A DNA stretch of 45,890 nt, from the NCBI GenBank assembly GCA_050303615.1, contig JBNLCC010000076.1:1-45890 (forward strand), in the 5' to 3' direction. Position numbers and translations under genes: made by a program. The notes under the pieces are model-generated. The model had not been told where the DNA came from and ran no database searches. It worked only from the letters and a program-made list of their open reading frames with translations. This stretch comes from CAZDXJ01 sp050303615 (lineage in GTDB: Bacteria; Pseudomonadota; Gammaproteobacteria; Methylococcales; Methylomonadaceae). This document shows, piece by piece, positions 26,141 to 33,434 of this stretch (positions within the stretch are counted from its first letter, which is position 1; each line of letters begins with the position of its first letter).

Positions 26141-26201
26141 GGATGCCGGTGAGGGACGAACCGCGTTTGCCTGCCGGTTGGCAGGTCGATCGCGAATCGC
26201 C
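26141..26201 (+). repeat. Interrupted REP-like repeat
   Basis: GGATGCCGGTGAGGGACGAA, then CCGC (26141-26164), followed after a 23-base stretch by GATCGCGAATCGCC (26188-26201). The two parts resemble halves of the GATGxGxTGAG...CGAAxCGCATC family in this window. The intervening bases contain their own hairpin CCTGCC-GGTT-GGCAGG. Confidence 0.45.
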
Positions 26202-26221
26202 TGTGCCCTGCCTGATATGAC

Positions 26222-26337
26222 ACCATCGCACATTCGGCCGCTGTTGCCGTTTAACGCAGCGATTCTGGTTGTCGGTTTAATCACTTACCGCCGCACCCTT
26301 GATTTACAGCTTGGCGGCAGTGATGAATCGCTATAGT
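26222..26337 (+). pseudogene. Remnant of the 3-prime end of an ABC-2 permease gene (right junction)
   Basis: Reads HIRPLLPFNAAILVVGLITY then RRTLD on the plus strand, against HIWPLLLFIAGVLGVGLRTY then RRTLD and stop at the end of the intact permease (19533-20669). The homology continues beyond the stop: over 20635-20678 against 26274-26317, 36 of 44 bases agree by hand alignment. Nothing similar precedes the remnant, so only about the last 25 codons and the trailing sequence survive. It pairs with the decayed small-subunit copy at 20694-20785: each side of the NAD island keeps one gene intact and the other broken. Confidence 0.72.
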
Positions 26338-26346
26338 GGCTGCACG

Positions 26347-26421
26347 TCAAATTTCGGTTTTTATCATATCTTCATCGTGCCTTATCCCGAAGGAAGATAG
26401 GATTAAGTAACCGAAATTTGA
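26347..26421. mobile_element. 75-base palindromic element with perfect 13-base terminal inverted repeats
   Basis: Ends are TCAAATTTCGGTT (26347-26359) and its exact complement AACCGAAATTTGA (26409-26421). Inside is a second inverted pair ATCTTC/GAAGAT, so the whole can fold into a long hairpin. Compared with the left junction, this place carries about 100 extra bases between the permease remnant and the small-subunit stop, which fits insertion of a small MITE-like element. No clear target-site duplication was found. A transcription-related stem-loop behind the small subunit gene is the alternative. Confidence 0.5.
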
Positions 26422-26436
26422 TACGCGACGAGTATA

Positions 26437-26565
26437 TCAGTGAAACAACGCCAGTGCTTTTTGCAGGGTCGACGCGATTCCCCAGCTGAGCGGAATCAAC
26501 ACATACAGCCAGAAAAGCACAAGCAGCAGGTAATCGACCAGGACCGAGGTTTTTGAAGATGCCAT
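26437..26565 (-). CDS. MFS transporter small subunit, 42 aa
   Basis: A short protein, MASSKTSVLVDYLLLVLFWL then YVLIPLSWGIASTLQKALALFH, with one membrane helix (about 9-30) and a C-terminal amphipathic tail. Small single-helix proteins of this form regularly follow OFA-family MFS genes and are thought to be their partner subunit. The Shine-Dalgarno CCGGAG precedes ATG 26565. It lies 109 bases behind the OFA transporter gene on the same strand. Conservation of the frame against the decayed paralogue at 20694-20785 supports that it is a real gene. Confidence 0.75.
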   Translation of the reverse strand: MASSKTSVLVDYLLLVLFWLYVLIPLSWGIASTLQKALALFH

Positions 26566-26674
26566 AGGTTTGCTCCGGATATAAATTGATTTTGTTTGTC
26601 ATGCGGAAAAACGCGTAATCGTGAGGTAACGACGCATCATCCGCCCATCCAACGTGTTCCGTCTCTTTACGGTG

Positions 26675-28102
26675 TTAATCGGCGTAAGCATTCGTTTCCC
26701 GCTGAGCGTCAACCGCATCATCGTCCCGCGGATAAACGCCGTCCAGTTCGTCAAATTCATCATGCTTCATATGATGTTTTTCATGCACGGGACGGATCAG
26801 CAGATTGCAAATCAAGCCCAGACATAAAATACCGGCCATGATATGCATCGTCACATTATAGGCGTCCGCCTTTGCCACGCCTTGATCGATCTGAAATTCA
26901 CGTATGTAATTGACCAACACGGGACCCAGCACACCGGCGGTGGACCATGCGGTCAGCAGCCGGCCATGAATGCCGCCGACATAGCGGGTACCGAAAATAT
27001 CCGCCAAATACGCGGGGATCGTGGCAAAACCGCCGCCGTACATGCTTAAGATGACCGCATACAGCAGAATAAACAGACCCATTTCACCGGCGGCGCCCAC
27101 CGACGGCACTGCGGCATACAAAAGAAGGCCCAGCACAAAAAAAACGAAATAGGTATTCTTGCGGCCGATCCAATCGGACGCGGTGGACCAGAAGAAGCGG
27201 CCGCCCATATTGAACAAGCTGAGCAGGCCGACAAAGCCGGCTGCCGCCGCCGGCGTCACCGAGCCTTTGAATATTTCCTGAATCATCACCGAAGCCTGAC
27301 CCAGTACGCCGATACCGGCGGTGACATTCAGGCACAGCACCAGCCACAGCAAATAAAATTGCGGAGTCTTAAGCGCTTGATCGATGTGCACATGATTCCG
27401 GGTAATCATTTTATTCTGCACCACGGGCGGCTGCCAACCTTGTGGCCGCCAATTCTGCGGTGGTGTGCGTATGGTTAACGCACCGACGCACATGGATAGA
27501 AAATAAATGCCGCCCATGACCAAAAAAGTTTCCATAACGCCTACCGACACGGCGGACTTAAAATGGTCCATCAGCATCACCGACAACGGTGCCCCGATCA
27601 TCGCGCCGCCGCCAAATCCCATAATCGCCATGCCGGTCGCCATGCCCCGACGGTCCGGAAACCATTTGATCAACGTCGAAACCGGCGACACATAGCCAAG
27701 ACCAAGACCGATGCCGCCAATGACACCGTAGCCCAGATAAATTAACCAGATCTGATGCACAGCGACGCCCAGAGCCGAAATCAAAAAACCGCCGCCGAAA
27801 CAGCAGGCGGCAACGAACATCGTCAGCCGCGGCCCGACCTTTTCCAGCCATTTACCGCCGAACGCCGCCGACAAACCTAAAAATACGATAGCCAGGCTGA
27901 AAATCCAGCCGAGGGTGGTTAACCGCCAGTCCTCAGGCGCCGGAGCGGAAATGCCGATCACTCTCGTCAATGGCTCGTTGAACACACTGAAAGCATAGGC
28001 TTGGCCGATGCATAGATGAATCGACAATGCGGCAGGCGGCACCAGCCACCGACTATAGTCAGCGGAAGCCACCGCCCGCTGTTTTGCAAAAAAACCAGAC
28101 AT
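26675..28102 (-). CDS. OFA-family MFS transporter (oxalate/formate antiporter-like)
   Basis: A 475-residue major facilitator with twelve predicted helices. The motif after TM2 (FGGKWLEKVGPRLTMFV), the glycine-rich GYGVIGGIGLGLGYVSPVST, KWFPDRRGMATGMAIMGFGG and the second-half LFNMGGRFFWSTASDWIGRK are typical of the oxalate:formate antiporter (OFA) group, which moves small carboxylates. The real substrate is unknown. AGGG stands about eight bases before ATG 28102. The 42-residue partner gene follows downstream. The C-terminal tail (HHMKHDEFDELDGVYP) is charged and cytoplasmic. Confidence 0.92.
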   Translation of the reverse strand: MSGFFAKQRAVASADYSRWLVPPAALSIHLCIGQAYAFSVFNEPLTRVIGISAPAPEDWRLTTLGWIFSLAIVFLGLSAAFGGKWLEKVGPRLTMFVAACCFGGGFLISALGVAVHQIWLIYLGYGVIGGIGLGLGYVSPVSTLIKWFPDRRGMATGMAIMGFGGGAMIGAPLSVMLMDHFKSAVSVGVMETFLVMGGIYFLSMCVGALTIRTPPQNWRPQGWQPPVVQNKMITRNHVHIDQALKTPQFYLLWLVLCLNVTAGIGVLGQASVMIQEIFKGSVTPAAAAGFVGLLSLFNMGGRFFWSTASDWIGRKNTYFVFFVLGLLLYAAVPSVGAAGEMGLFILLYAVILSMYGGGFATIPAYLADIFGTRYVGGIHGRLLTAWSTAGVLGPVLVNYIREFQIDQGVAKADAYNVTMHIMAGILCLGLICNLLIRPVHEKHHMKHDEFDELDGVYPRDDDAVDAQRETNAYAD

Positions 28103-28425
28103 GAATGAACCCTGTAAATTAAATTTGGCACCGGCTTACAATGCCCAACATTTTCAACTTTTTGCTAAATTTCTTCCAACAAAAAGCGTTATTATAGCCA
28201 TATTCAATCCGTAAAATCCGTTTGAACCTGCGCCGCGGTTCATTTTTCCAAAATCGCACTCTGCGCACGTCCTCACCGTAATACTTACATCCCCAACACC
28301 TGTGCCTCTCGCACATCAACCTGCGGCCCCCCCTAACTGGTCCCGCTTGGGGAGCAGGCGGAAATTCCAAGACAGCCCGAATCAGACTTGCCTTGTAGAA
28401 AGAATCACTAGCTGGTATTGCATGC

Positions 28426-28520
28426 CGCAAGCTGTTGTAATATATCTGTAATTAGCTAAATAGCCCTGGTTTTTCAAGAGAACGACCTCCCTTTGCAATG
28501 GTTATAGGCACTTACCCCAT
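28426..28520 (+). repeat. Diverged direct repeat, copy 1
   Basis: GCAAGCTGTTGTAATATATC at the start and TTTGCAATGGTTATAGGCAC near the end align in the same order with GCAAATTGTTGTAGTATATT and TTTGCGATGATGAGAGGCAC of copy 2 at 28897-28993. Roughly two thirds of bases agree by eye. Confidence 0.55.
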
Positions 28521-28526
28521 GGGGAC

Positions 28527-28840
28527 GCAACCGCGTTATGTGTACCGACACGGAAAATCAAATGGAGCCCCCATTGTCTTCAGACCATTACCATTCCCCT
28601 TGCCTTTTCCTTTCGAACCCCGCGTGTAAAATCGACCACTACGATGGTGGGACATCTAAACAGGAAGAGCCTTCGCTTGCCTGCATCGGCGGGCAGCGAA
28701 AGCGGCTGACCGAGCCGCAGCCAAGCTTATTACTCACTGCACGATGCAGATACCTTGTTTGCCAAAGGTTGGTAAGGGTTAAGCGCGATAATAACATCTC
28801 GGACTCACCGATAGCCGAAATATACCGACAAGAATACTAA
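28527..28840 (+). pseudogene. Decayed copy of the 3-prime end of the secreted repeat-protein gene
   Basis: Reads GDATALCVPTRKIKWSP, matching GDTTALCVPTQKIYWKP at the end of the intact protein at 29363-30214, then loses the frame. The DNA match continues about 250 bases past the intact stop codon (26 of 30 bases agree at the start, by hand), including a stem-loop at 28673-28699 that corresponds to 30261-30286. An open frame of 100 codons here is a by-product of this decay and is not a gene. Confidence 0.7.
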
Positions 28841-28896
28841 TCCAAAATGAGACATTCTCCACACAATTACTAACAAGCATTGTGAGCTGCAAATTG

Positions 28897-28993
28897 TTGT
28901 AGTATATTCGGACTGAGCTGAAGAGCACCGAGAGTTTTAAAGTGAATGGTCTCCATTTGCGATGATGAGAGGCACTTGTTCCGCAAAAATTTT
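28897..28993 (+). repeat. Diverged direct repeat, copy 2
   Basis: Second copy of the unit at 28426-28520. Together with the gene-end remnant this indicates an old tandem duplication of the locus now represented by 29363-30443. Confidence 0.55.
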
Positions 28994-29362
28994 CGGTGCA
29001 ATAAATTTTTCCAATACATCATTACCAACATAAACCTGGAAAAGCACTTCAGCCATCTGTCCTATTGCGGCAAGCAATTAGCAGGAGGTCGGTATATTTG
29101 ATCAGGGAAGCAGCTGTTGCCGTTACGCATGGATACAAAGCATAGCGACTGACCCCCAACGGATGATTTTCAGACAAAAGGAACTTTTTCATCAACCGTA
29201 GACTTTATGGAGGGATAAATCAGAAATCAAAAGCTTTAAGCTATTGCCGGAAGGCATGATTAGTATTTTTTAAATATTGTAGATGGTGGCTTGGAGCTTG
29301 ATTCACGTTCAAGAACATTTCCCGATATTTAAACCACTTATATTTAGGGTAAGGAGTACGTC

Positions 29363-30214
29363 ATGAAACATTTATTTTTCCCGGCTGTAATTTTATTCAT
29401 GGTCTCCGGCATCGCAAACGCGGCTGACGAGAAACTGGGCCTGGACCATTTCAAATGCTATGAAGTGGATAGTCAAGGCACCCAAGGCTGGGCTGCGGAA
29501 CTGAAAGACCAATTCCATGAGAAACCGCAGGAAGTAAAAGTTGGGCCGGCTGTAGGACTCTGCAATCCGGCGATCAAATATCACGCGGGTAATTATTATG
29601 AGATTCAAAACAAATATGACCATTTGGTGGTGTATCCCATCTATCCTCAGACCGGCAGGCCGCTGAGAGTTCTCATCCGCAACCAGTTCGGCATACAGAG
29701 ACTAAAAGTATACCAATCGGTGGCGCTAATGGTTCCGTCCCTTAAAAGAATTGTTGATGATCAAACAGAGTTTTCGGGTCTGCGGGACTATAACCTGGAT
29801 CATTTCCAATGCTATCAGGCAAGGGGTAGCGAAACATTCCAGCGGGTAGGATTAATTGATCAGTTTGATGCTATTTTTCAAACTGCGCAAGATCAGTTTA
29901 CCTGGTATGCGGTCTGGGAACCCTATTTGTTTTGTAATCCCGTGGAAAAAACGCGTTTGCTCGAAGGCGAAACCTCACCCGAGGTTACCAAGATTATTAA
30001 TCCGGATGGCCATTTGACCTGTTACCGAATCTTTAACGGGGAACAACCGGTTGATGACAGGATAAAAGTATTAATAACCAACCAGTTTGAAAGTGAAACC
30101 CCGTTGATTGTCGGAGATACCACCGCGTTATGCGTGCCAACACAGAAAATCTATTGGAAGCCCATTGTCTTCACCCCAATTCCATTCCCTTTCCCCCCTC
30201 TCACGACCCCTTAG
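29363..30214 (+). CDS. Secreted protein with internal LDHFKCY-type repeats
   Basis: 283 residues with a Sec signal peptide cleaved after ANA (about residue 20). The mature part consists of related units: GLDHFKCYEV...LKDQFH...VGLCNPAIK; YDHLVVYPIY...LIRNQFGIQRL...ALMVPSLK; NLDHFQCYQA...LIDQFD...YLFCNPVEK; and DGHLTCYRIF...LITNQFE...TALCVPTQK. Each has a D-H-hydrophobic-x-C-Y start, an N/D-Q-F centre and an L-C-x-P end, so the paired cysteines probably form a disulfide within each unit (absent in the second). Similar repeat proteins of unknown function occur in environmental bacteria. The proline-rich tail PIPFPFPPLTTP may be a flexible end. Location: periplasm or outside. A partial broken copy lies upstream. 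Confidence 0.8.
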   Translation: MKHLFFPAVILFMVSGIANAADEKLGLDHFKCYEVDSQGTQGWAAELKDQFHEKPQEVKVGPAVGLCNPAIKYHAGNYYEIQNKYDHLVVYPIYPQTGRPLRVLIRNQFGIQRLKVYQSVALMVPSLKRIVDDQTEFSGLRDYNLDHFQCYQARGSETFQRVGLIDQFDAIFQTAQDQFTWYAVWEPYLFCNPVEKTRLLEGETSPEVTKIINPDGHLTCYRIFNGEQPVDDRIKVLITNQFESETPLIVGDTTALCVPTQKIYWKPIVFTPIPFPFPPLTTP

Positions 30215-30260
30215 TAAACTCGACCACCGCAATGGTGGGGCATCTAATCAGGAAGAGCTC

Positions 30261-30286
30261 TCGCTACCCGCATCGGCGGGCAGCGA
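30261..30286 (+). terminator. Stem-loop behind the secreted-protein gene
   Basis: TCGCT-A-CCCGC-ATCG-GCGGG-C-AGCGA forms a ten-pair stem with one mismatch, 47 bases past the stop codon. The same structure survives in the decayed copy at 28673-28699 with base changes that mostly keep pairing. There is no T-run, so it is not a canonical rho-independent terminator; an mRNA 3-prime end or a repeat hairpin is possible. Confidence 0.4.
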
Positions 30287-30480
30287 AAGCCGCTGGCTGA
30301 CCAGCATCCGAGCTAATTATTACCCGCCGTACGATACGGATACCCTGTTTGCAAAAGGATGGAGAGGGTTAAACAATCTTAGTTTTACAGAGTACTTATC
30401 TAAATCAGATAAAATAGCGGGATATCGTATTACAATTGTTTAATCATTCACCGTCTTTTTTATCGGCAGGAAATCAAAAC

Positions 30481-31245
30481 GTGAAAATTATATCCTGGAA
30501 TGTCAACGGAATTCGCGCAATACAAAACAAAGGCTTTGCCGAAACGATTACCAAGCTCGATGCCGACTGCATTTTGCTGCAGGAAACCAAAGCCCAGACT
30601 GACCAGATCACTACGGCTCTGGAAGGTATTGACGGCTATCGGATTTATTCCAACTGTGCCGAACGCAAGGGCTATTCAGGCGTAACGCTATTATTACGCG
30701 AACCGCCGCTGAACGTGATCAACGATATAGGCATTGCCGAACACGACCGGGAAGGACGGGTGATCACCGCCGAATTCGAACATTTCTTTCTGCTCAACGC
30801 CTATATACCGAATTCCGGCCAGCAACTCGTCCGGCTCGATTACCGGCAAACTTGGGACCTTGAATTTCTCGCTTATCTGCAACAACTGCAAAGCCAAAAA
30901 CCGTTGATCGCCTGTGGCGATTTCAACGTTGCCCACCAGGCAATCGATATTGCCCGGCCCAAACCGAATTACAATAAATCAGCCGGCTACACCCAAGCGG
31001 AGATCGACGGTTTTAGCCGTTTCCTCGATGCGGGCTTGGTGGACACGTTCCGTCACTTCCATCCCGATACGGTGGCTTACAGTTGGTGGAGCTTCCGCGC
31101 CAATGCCAGGGCTAAGAATATCGGGTGGCGGATTGATTACGTTCTGACCAGCCATGCGCTGATCGATAAAATAACTGACGCTTTCATCCTGGGGGATATC
31201 ACCGGCTCGGATCATTGCCCGGTCGGCATCGAAATCAATATTTGA
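30481..31245 (+). CDS. xthA: Exodeoxyribonuclease III
   Basis: A 254-residue AP endonuclease/3-prime exonuclease for base excision repair. It starts at GTG 30481 (MKIISWNVNGIRA, the standard N-terminus) with AGGAAA nine bases upstream; the in-frame TTG at 30436 would add a non-conserved lead. Active-site residues are visible: Asn7, Glu35 (QETK), Tyr109 region (NAYIPNSG), Asp147 and Asn149 (CGDFNVAH), and the Asp244-His245 pair (GSDHCPVG). It appears monocistronic. Confidence 0.95.
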   Translation: MKIISWNVNGIRAIQNKGFAETITKLDADCILLQETKAQTDQITTALEGIDGYRIYSNCAERKGYSGVTLLLREPPLNVINDIGIAEHDREGRVITAEFEHFFLLNAYIPNSGQQLVRLDYRQTWDLEFLAYLQQLQSQKPLIACGDFNVAHQAIDIARPKPNYNKSAGYTQAEIDGFSRFLDAGLVDTFRHFHPDTVAYSWWSFRANARAKNIGWRIDYVLTSHALIDKITDAFILGDITGSDHCPVGIEINI

Positions 31246-31322
31246 CTGGTAGCGAATTGAGCGGCAAACATAAACAGCTTTGACAACGCCAGTGCTATAA
31301 CAACTTGGCATTGGCGGAAAAT

Positions 31323-31402
31323 AGTAGGGTATGCATTGCATACCGTTCCGGTGCTGTGAACATACTGAAAAGCCGCAAAAGGTATGCAATGCATACCCTA
31401 CT
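31323..31402. repeat. Perfect 22-base inverted repeat whose arms are themselves palindromes
   Basis: Left arm 31323-31344 and right arm 31381-31402 are exact reverse complements, 36 bases apart. Each arm contains the near-perfect palindrome GGTATGCA-T/A-TGCATACC, so four GGTATGCA-type half-sites are arranged symmetrically just upstream of the DUF3592 gene (start 31430). It could fold as a large stem-loop on DNA or RNA, or be a double operator or a small repeat element. It is read directly from the sequence; function is unknown. Confidence 0.85.
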
Positions 31403-31429
31403 TTTCCTACCCAGAAAAGCGAAAAATAT

Positions 31430-33349
31430 ATGCGCATAGTAAATACGATTTTCGGATTGTTGATCGGGATCGCTTTTGCAACAGGCGGCGTAGTCATTGC
31501 CATGCAAACGGCCATTCCCACCTATCAGTCATGGCATAGCATGCAAAGCTGGCGTTCGGGGATTGCGACCTTGGGCAGCCTATCCGGATCGGACAATAAC
31601 ACCGCGGCGAATTACCGTTATTCGGTTAACGGTATTGACTATCAAAACGACCGTGTTTACGTTTCACCCGTCAACGACAACATCGGCAGTTACCATCAAG
31701 ATTTGTATCGGCATTTGCAATCGTTAAAAAGCAACAATCAACCCGTTACGATCTGGTACAACCCTGCCGACCCCGCCCAGTCAGTCATTGATCGGGACAT
31801 GCGCTGGGGACTGTTTGCATTAATGAGCGGCTTTTGTGCAATCTTCATCCTGGCCGGACTGGGTATCTGCTACGGCGCCCTTCGCTCCGCCAGTACCGCC
31901 TCCCCACCGCGGCGGCCATCAATGACGGAGCTACGACGACAATGGCGACAAAAACAACCGGTCTCAGACAATAGCGAAAGCTTTTTCGCCTTCTTGCAAC
32001 AACAGGCCGAACACTCCAGGCAACCGCCGGCAATGAAGGAAAAGCCGGCATATTCTGCAACTAATCGAAGTCCCTGGCTGGAAAGAAAACAATGGCGCGA
32101 TAACCGCATACGCTCCGGCGCCAAGGCCAGCTTATATGCCATTTGGGCGTTTGCCGTTTTGTGGAACGCGATCAGCTCGCCGATATTATTTGCGTTTGAA
32201 GATGAGCTTAAGCGAGGCAACTATGCCGTTTTGATCGGGGCATTATTTCCAATCGTCGGACTGATCCTGTTGATCATTGCCTGGAAAAAGACCCGAGCAT
32301 GGCAACGCTTCGGCATCATAGAATTACGGATGGATCCTTTCCCCGGATCAATCGGCGGCCATGTTGGCGGCAGCCTGCTGCTCAAAAACGTATCGGACCT
32401 GCACACGCCCTACAAAATCGTGCTTGAATGCGTATACAGTTACGTATCCGGCAGTGGCAAAAACCGCTCCCGCAGAGAAAACGTGAAATGGGCCGAACAA
32501 GGAGTTGCCGCTGCCAACGCAAGCGGCCGAGGTGTGCGCCTGGAATTCCGCTTCGATGTCCCTGAAAATCTGCCGGAAGCCGATATCGCCCAGCGGGGGG
32601 ATTATTATTTCTGGCGGCTGGGAGTTTCCGCCGAGCTTGCCGGAATCAACTTAGACCGACAGTATAATATTCCGGTATTCAATACCGGAACTCAATCCCG
32701 AGCTATCCGCCACGATATCAGCGTGCAGGCGGCGGAAATCCACCATAACCAAACCATCGCTTCTCAGGAAGCCGTCAATCGAGGCGATTTTGCCACCACG
32801 CCATTAGCAAAAGCCTTTGAATATACACGCCGGAACAATAGCCACATCTTTTACTATCCGATGTTCAGGAACAAGCTTCTGACGCTGCTTGCGCTGATAT
32901 TTGCCGGCGGCTTCGATTTTGCGGCTTATTCAATTAACTCCTCCTTCGGCGACGGCAATATTATGAACATCATCATGTTAGTGTTTTCGTTACCCTTCGC
33001 CGTGGTCGGTCTGATCGCCACGATAGCGGTAATTTACATGCCGCTAAACAACTTACGCGTCACGCTGGCCAACCGCAACATCACGGTTCTGCGCCGGCTG
33101 TTTATTTTCCCCATCCAATACCATACCATTGCTGCCCCCGATATTCAGAACATAACGATCAAATCCACCGGCAGCACCGGCCAGGGTGTTAAACAAATCA
33201 AGCACTATAATCTGATCGCCCACGGCAGAAACGGAAAAAAAGTGAATATCGCCGAAGGTATCGACGGCGAGGTACCGGCCGGTCAGTTGCGGGATTTTAT
33301 CGGCAGGCAACTGGGCATCACAAACCTGTTGCAACAAATAGATCAGTGA
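31430..33349 (+). CDS. DUF3592 domain-containing membrane protein
   Basis: 639 residues from ATG 31430 (MRIVNTIFGLLIGIAFATGG); an apparent longer frame from 31331 begins inside the inverted repeat and is rejected. TM1 is followed by a DUF3592 domain at about 20-115 (YRYSVNGIDYQNDRVYVSPV, VTIWYNPADPAQSVIDRD) and TM2. Two helices at about 245-305 (LYAIWAFAVLWNAISSPILF, VLIGALFPIVGLILLIIAW), a beta-rich soluble section to about 480 (LRMDPFPGSIGGHVGGSLLL) and two C-terminal helices follow, with a tail that resembles a PH-like fold. Function is unknown. No adjacent partner gene; the palindrome just upstream may regulate it. Confidence 0.82.
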   Translation: MRIVNTIFGLLIGIAFATGGVVIAMQTAIPTYQSWHSMQSWRSGIATLGSLSGSDNNTAANYRYSVNGIDYQNDRVYVSPVNDNIGSYHQDLYRHLQSLKSNNQPVTIWYNPADPAQSVIDRDMRWGLFALMSGFCAIFILAGLGICYGALRSASTASPPRRPSMTELRRQWRQKQPVSDNSESFFAFLQQQAEHSRQPPAMKEKPAYSATNRSPWLERKQWRDNRIRSGAKASLYAIWAFAVLWNAISSPILFAFEDELKRGNYAVLIGALFPIVGLILLIIAWKKTRAWQRFGIIELRMDPFPGSIGGHVGGSLLLKNVSDLHTPYKIVLECVYSYVSGSGKNRSRRENVKWAEQGVAAANASGRGVRLEFRFDVPENLPEADIAQRGDYYFWRLGVSAELAGINLDRQYNIPVFNTGTQSRAIRHDISVQAAEIHHNQTIASQEAVNRGDFATTPLAKAFEYTRRNNSHIFYYPMFRNKLLTLLALIFAGGFDFAAYSINSSFGDGNIMNIIMLVFSLPFAVVGLIATIAVIYMPLNNLRVTLANRNITVLRRLFIFPIQYHTIAAPDIQNITIKSTGSTGQGVKQIKHYNLIAHGRNGKKVNIAEGIDGEVPAGQLRDFIGRQLGITNLLQQIDQ

Positions 33350-33434
33350 AACACGCTATACCCAATAATATGTAAAATATATCGCGTACTTAACGGTCTT
33401 GTGAATAGGAGTCCGCTTTGTTAAAGTGATTCGC

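Larger units (their letters stand above)
28103..29362. other. 1.26 kb gene-poor region with decayed duplicates
   Basis: No credible intact gene. It contains two diverged direct repeats (28426-28520, 28897-28993) and, between them, a broken copy of the end of the downstream secreted-protein gene (28527-28840). The part at 28119-28420 contains a run of seven C (28326-28332) and no recognisable homology; the part at 28994-29340 leads into the promoter and the Shine-Dalgarno AAGGAG of the gene at 29363. Confidence 0.55.

Noticed and set aside
26004..26284. Minus-strand frames of 75-78 codons near the PIN gene as an antitoxin
   Set aside because: They are shadows of repeat and remnant sequence, end before the PIN start, and have no AbrB, MetJ/Arc or other antitoxin-like motif.
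28119..28430. Open frame of 103 codons on the minus strand
   Set aside because: Basic, low-complexity product without family resemblance; lies in a decayed region and overlaps the 3-prime part of a direct repeat.
28538..28840. Open frame of 100 codons on the plus strand
   Set aside because: It lies in the decayed copy of the secreted-protein gene end but is in a different frame from the ancestral coding sequence.
30108..30443. Open frame of 111 codons overlapping the end of the secreted-protein gene
   Set aside because: Out of frame with the real gene and covers its stem-loop; only resembles the 100-codon frame upstream because the DNA is duplicated.
31331..31429. Longer N-terminus for the DUF3592 protein
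   Set aside because: The added residues are encoded by the nested inverted repeat and are cysteine-rich without a signal; ATG 31430 begins the first membrane helix.
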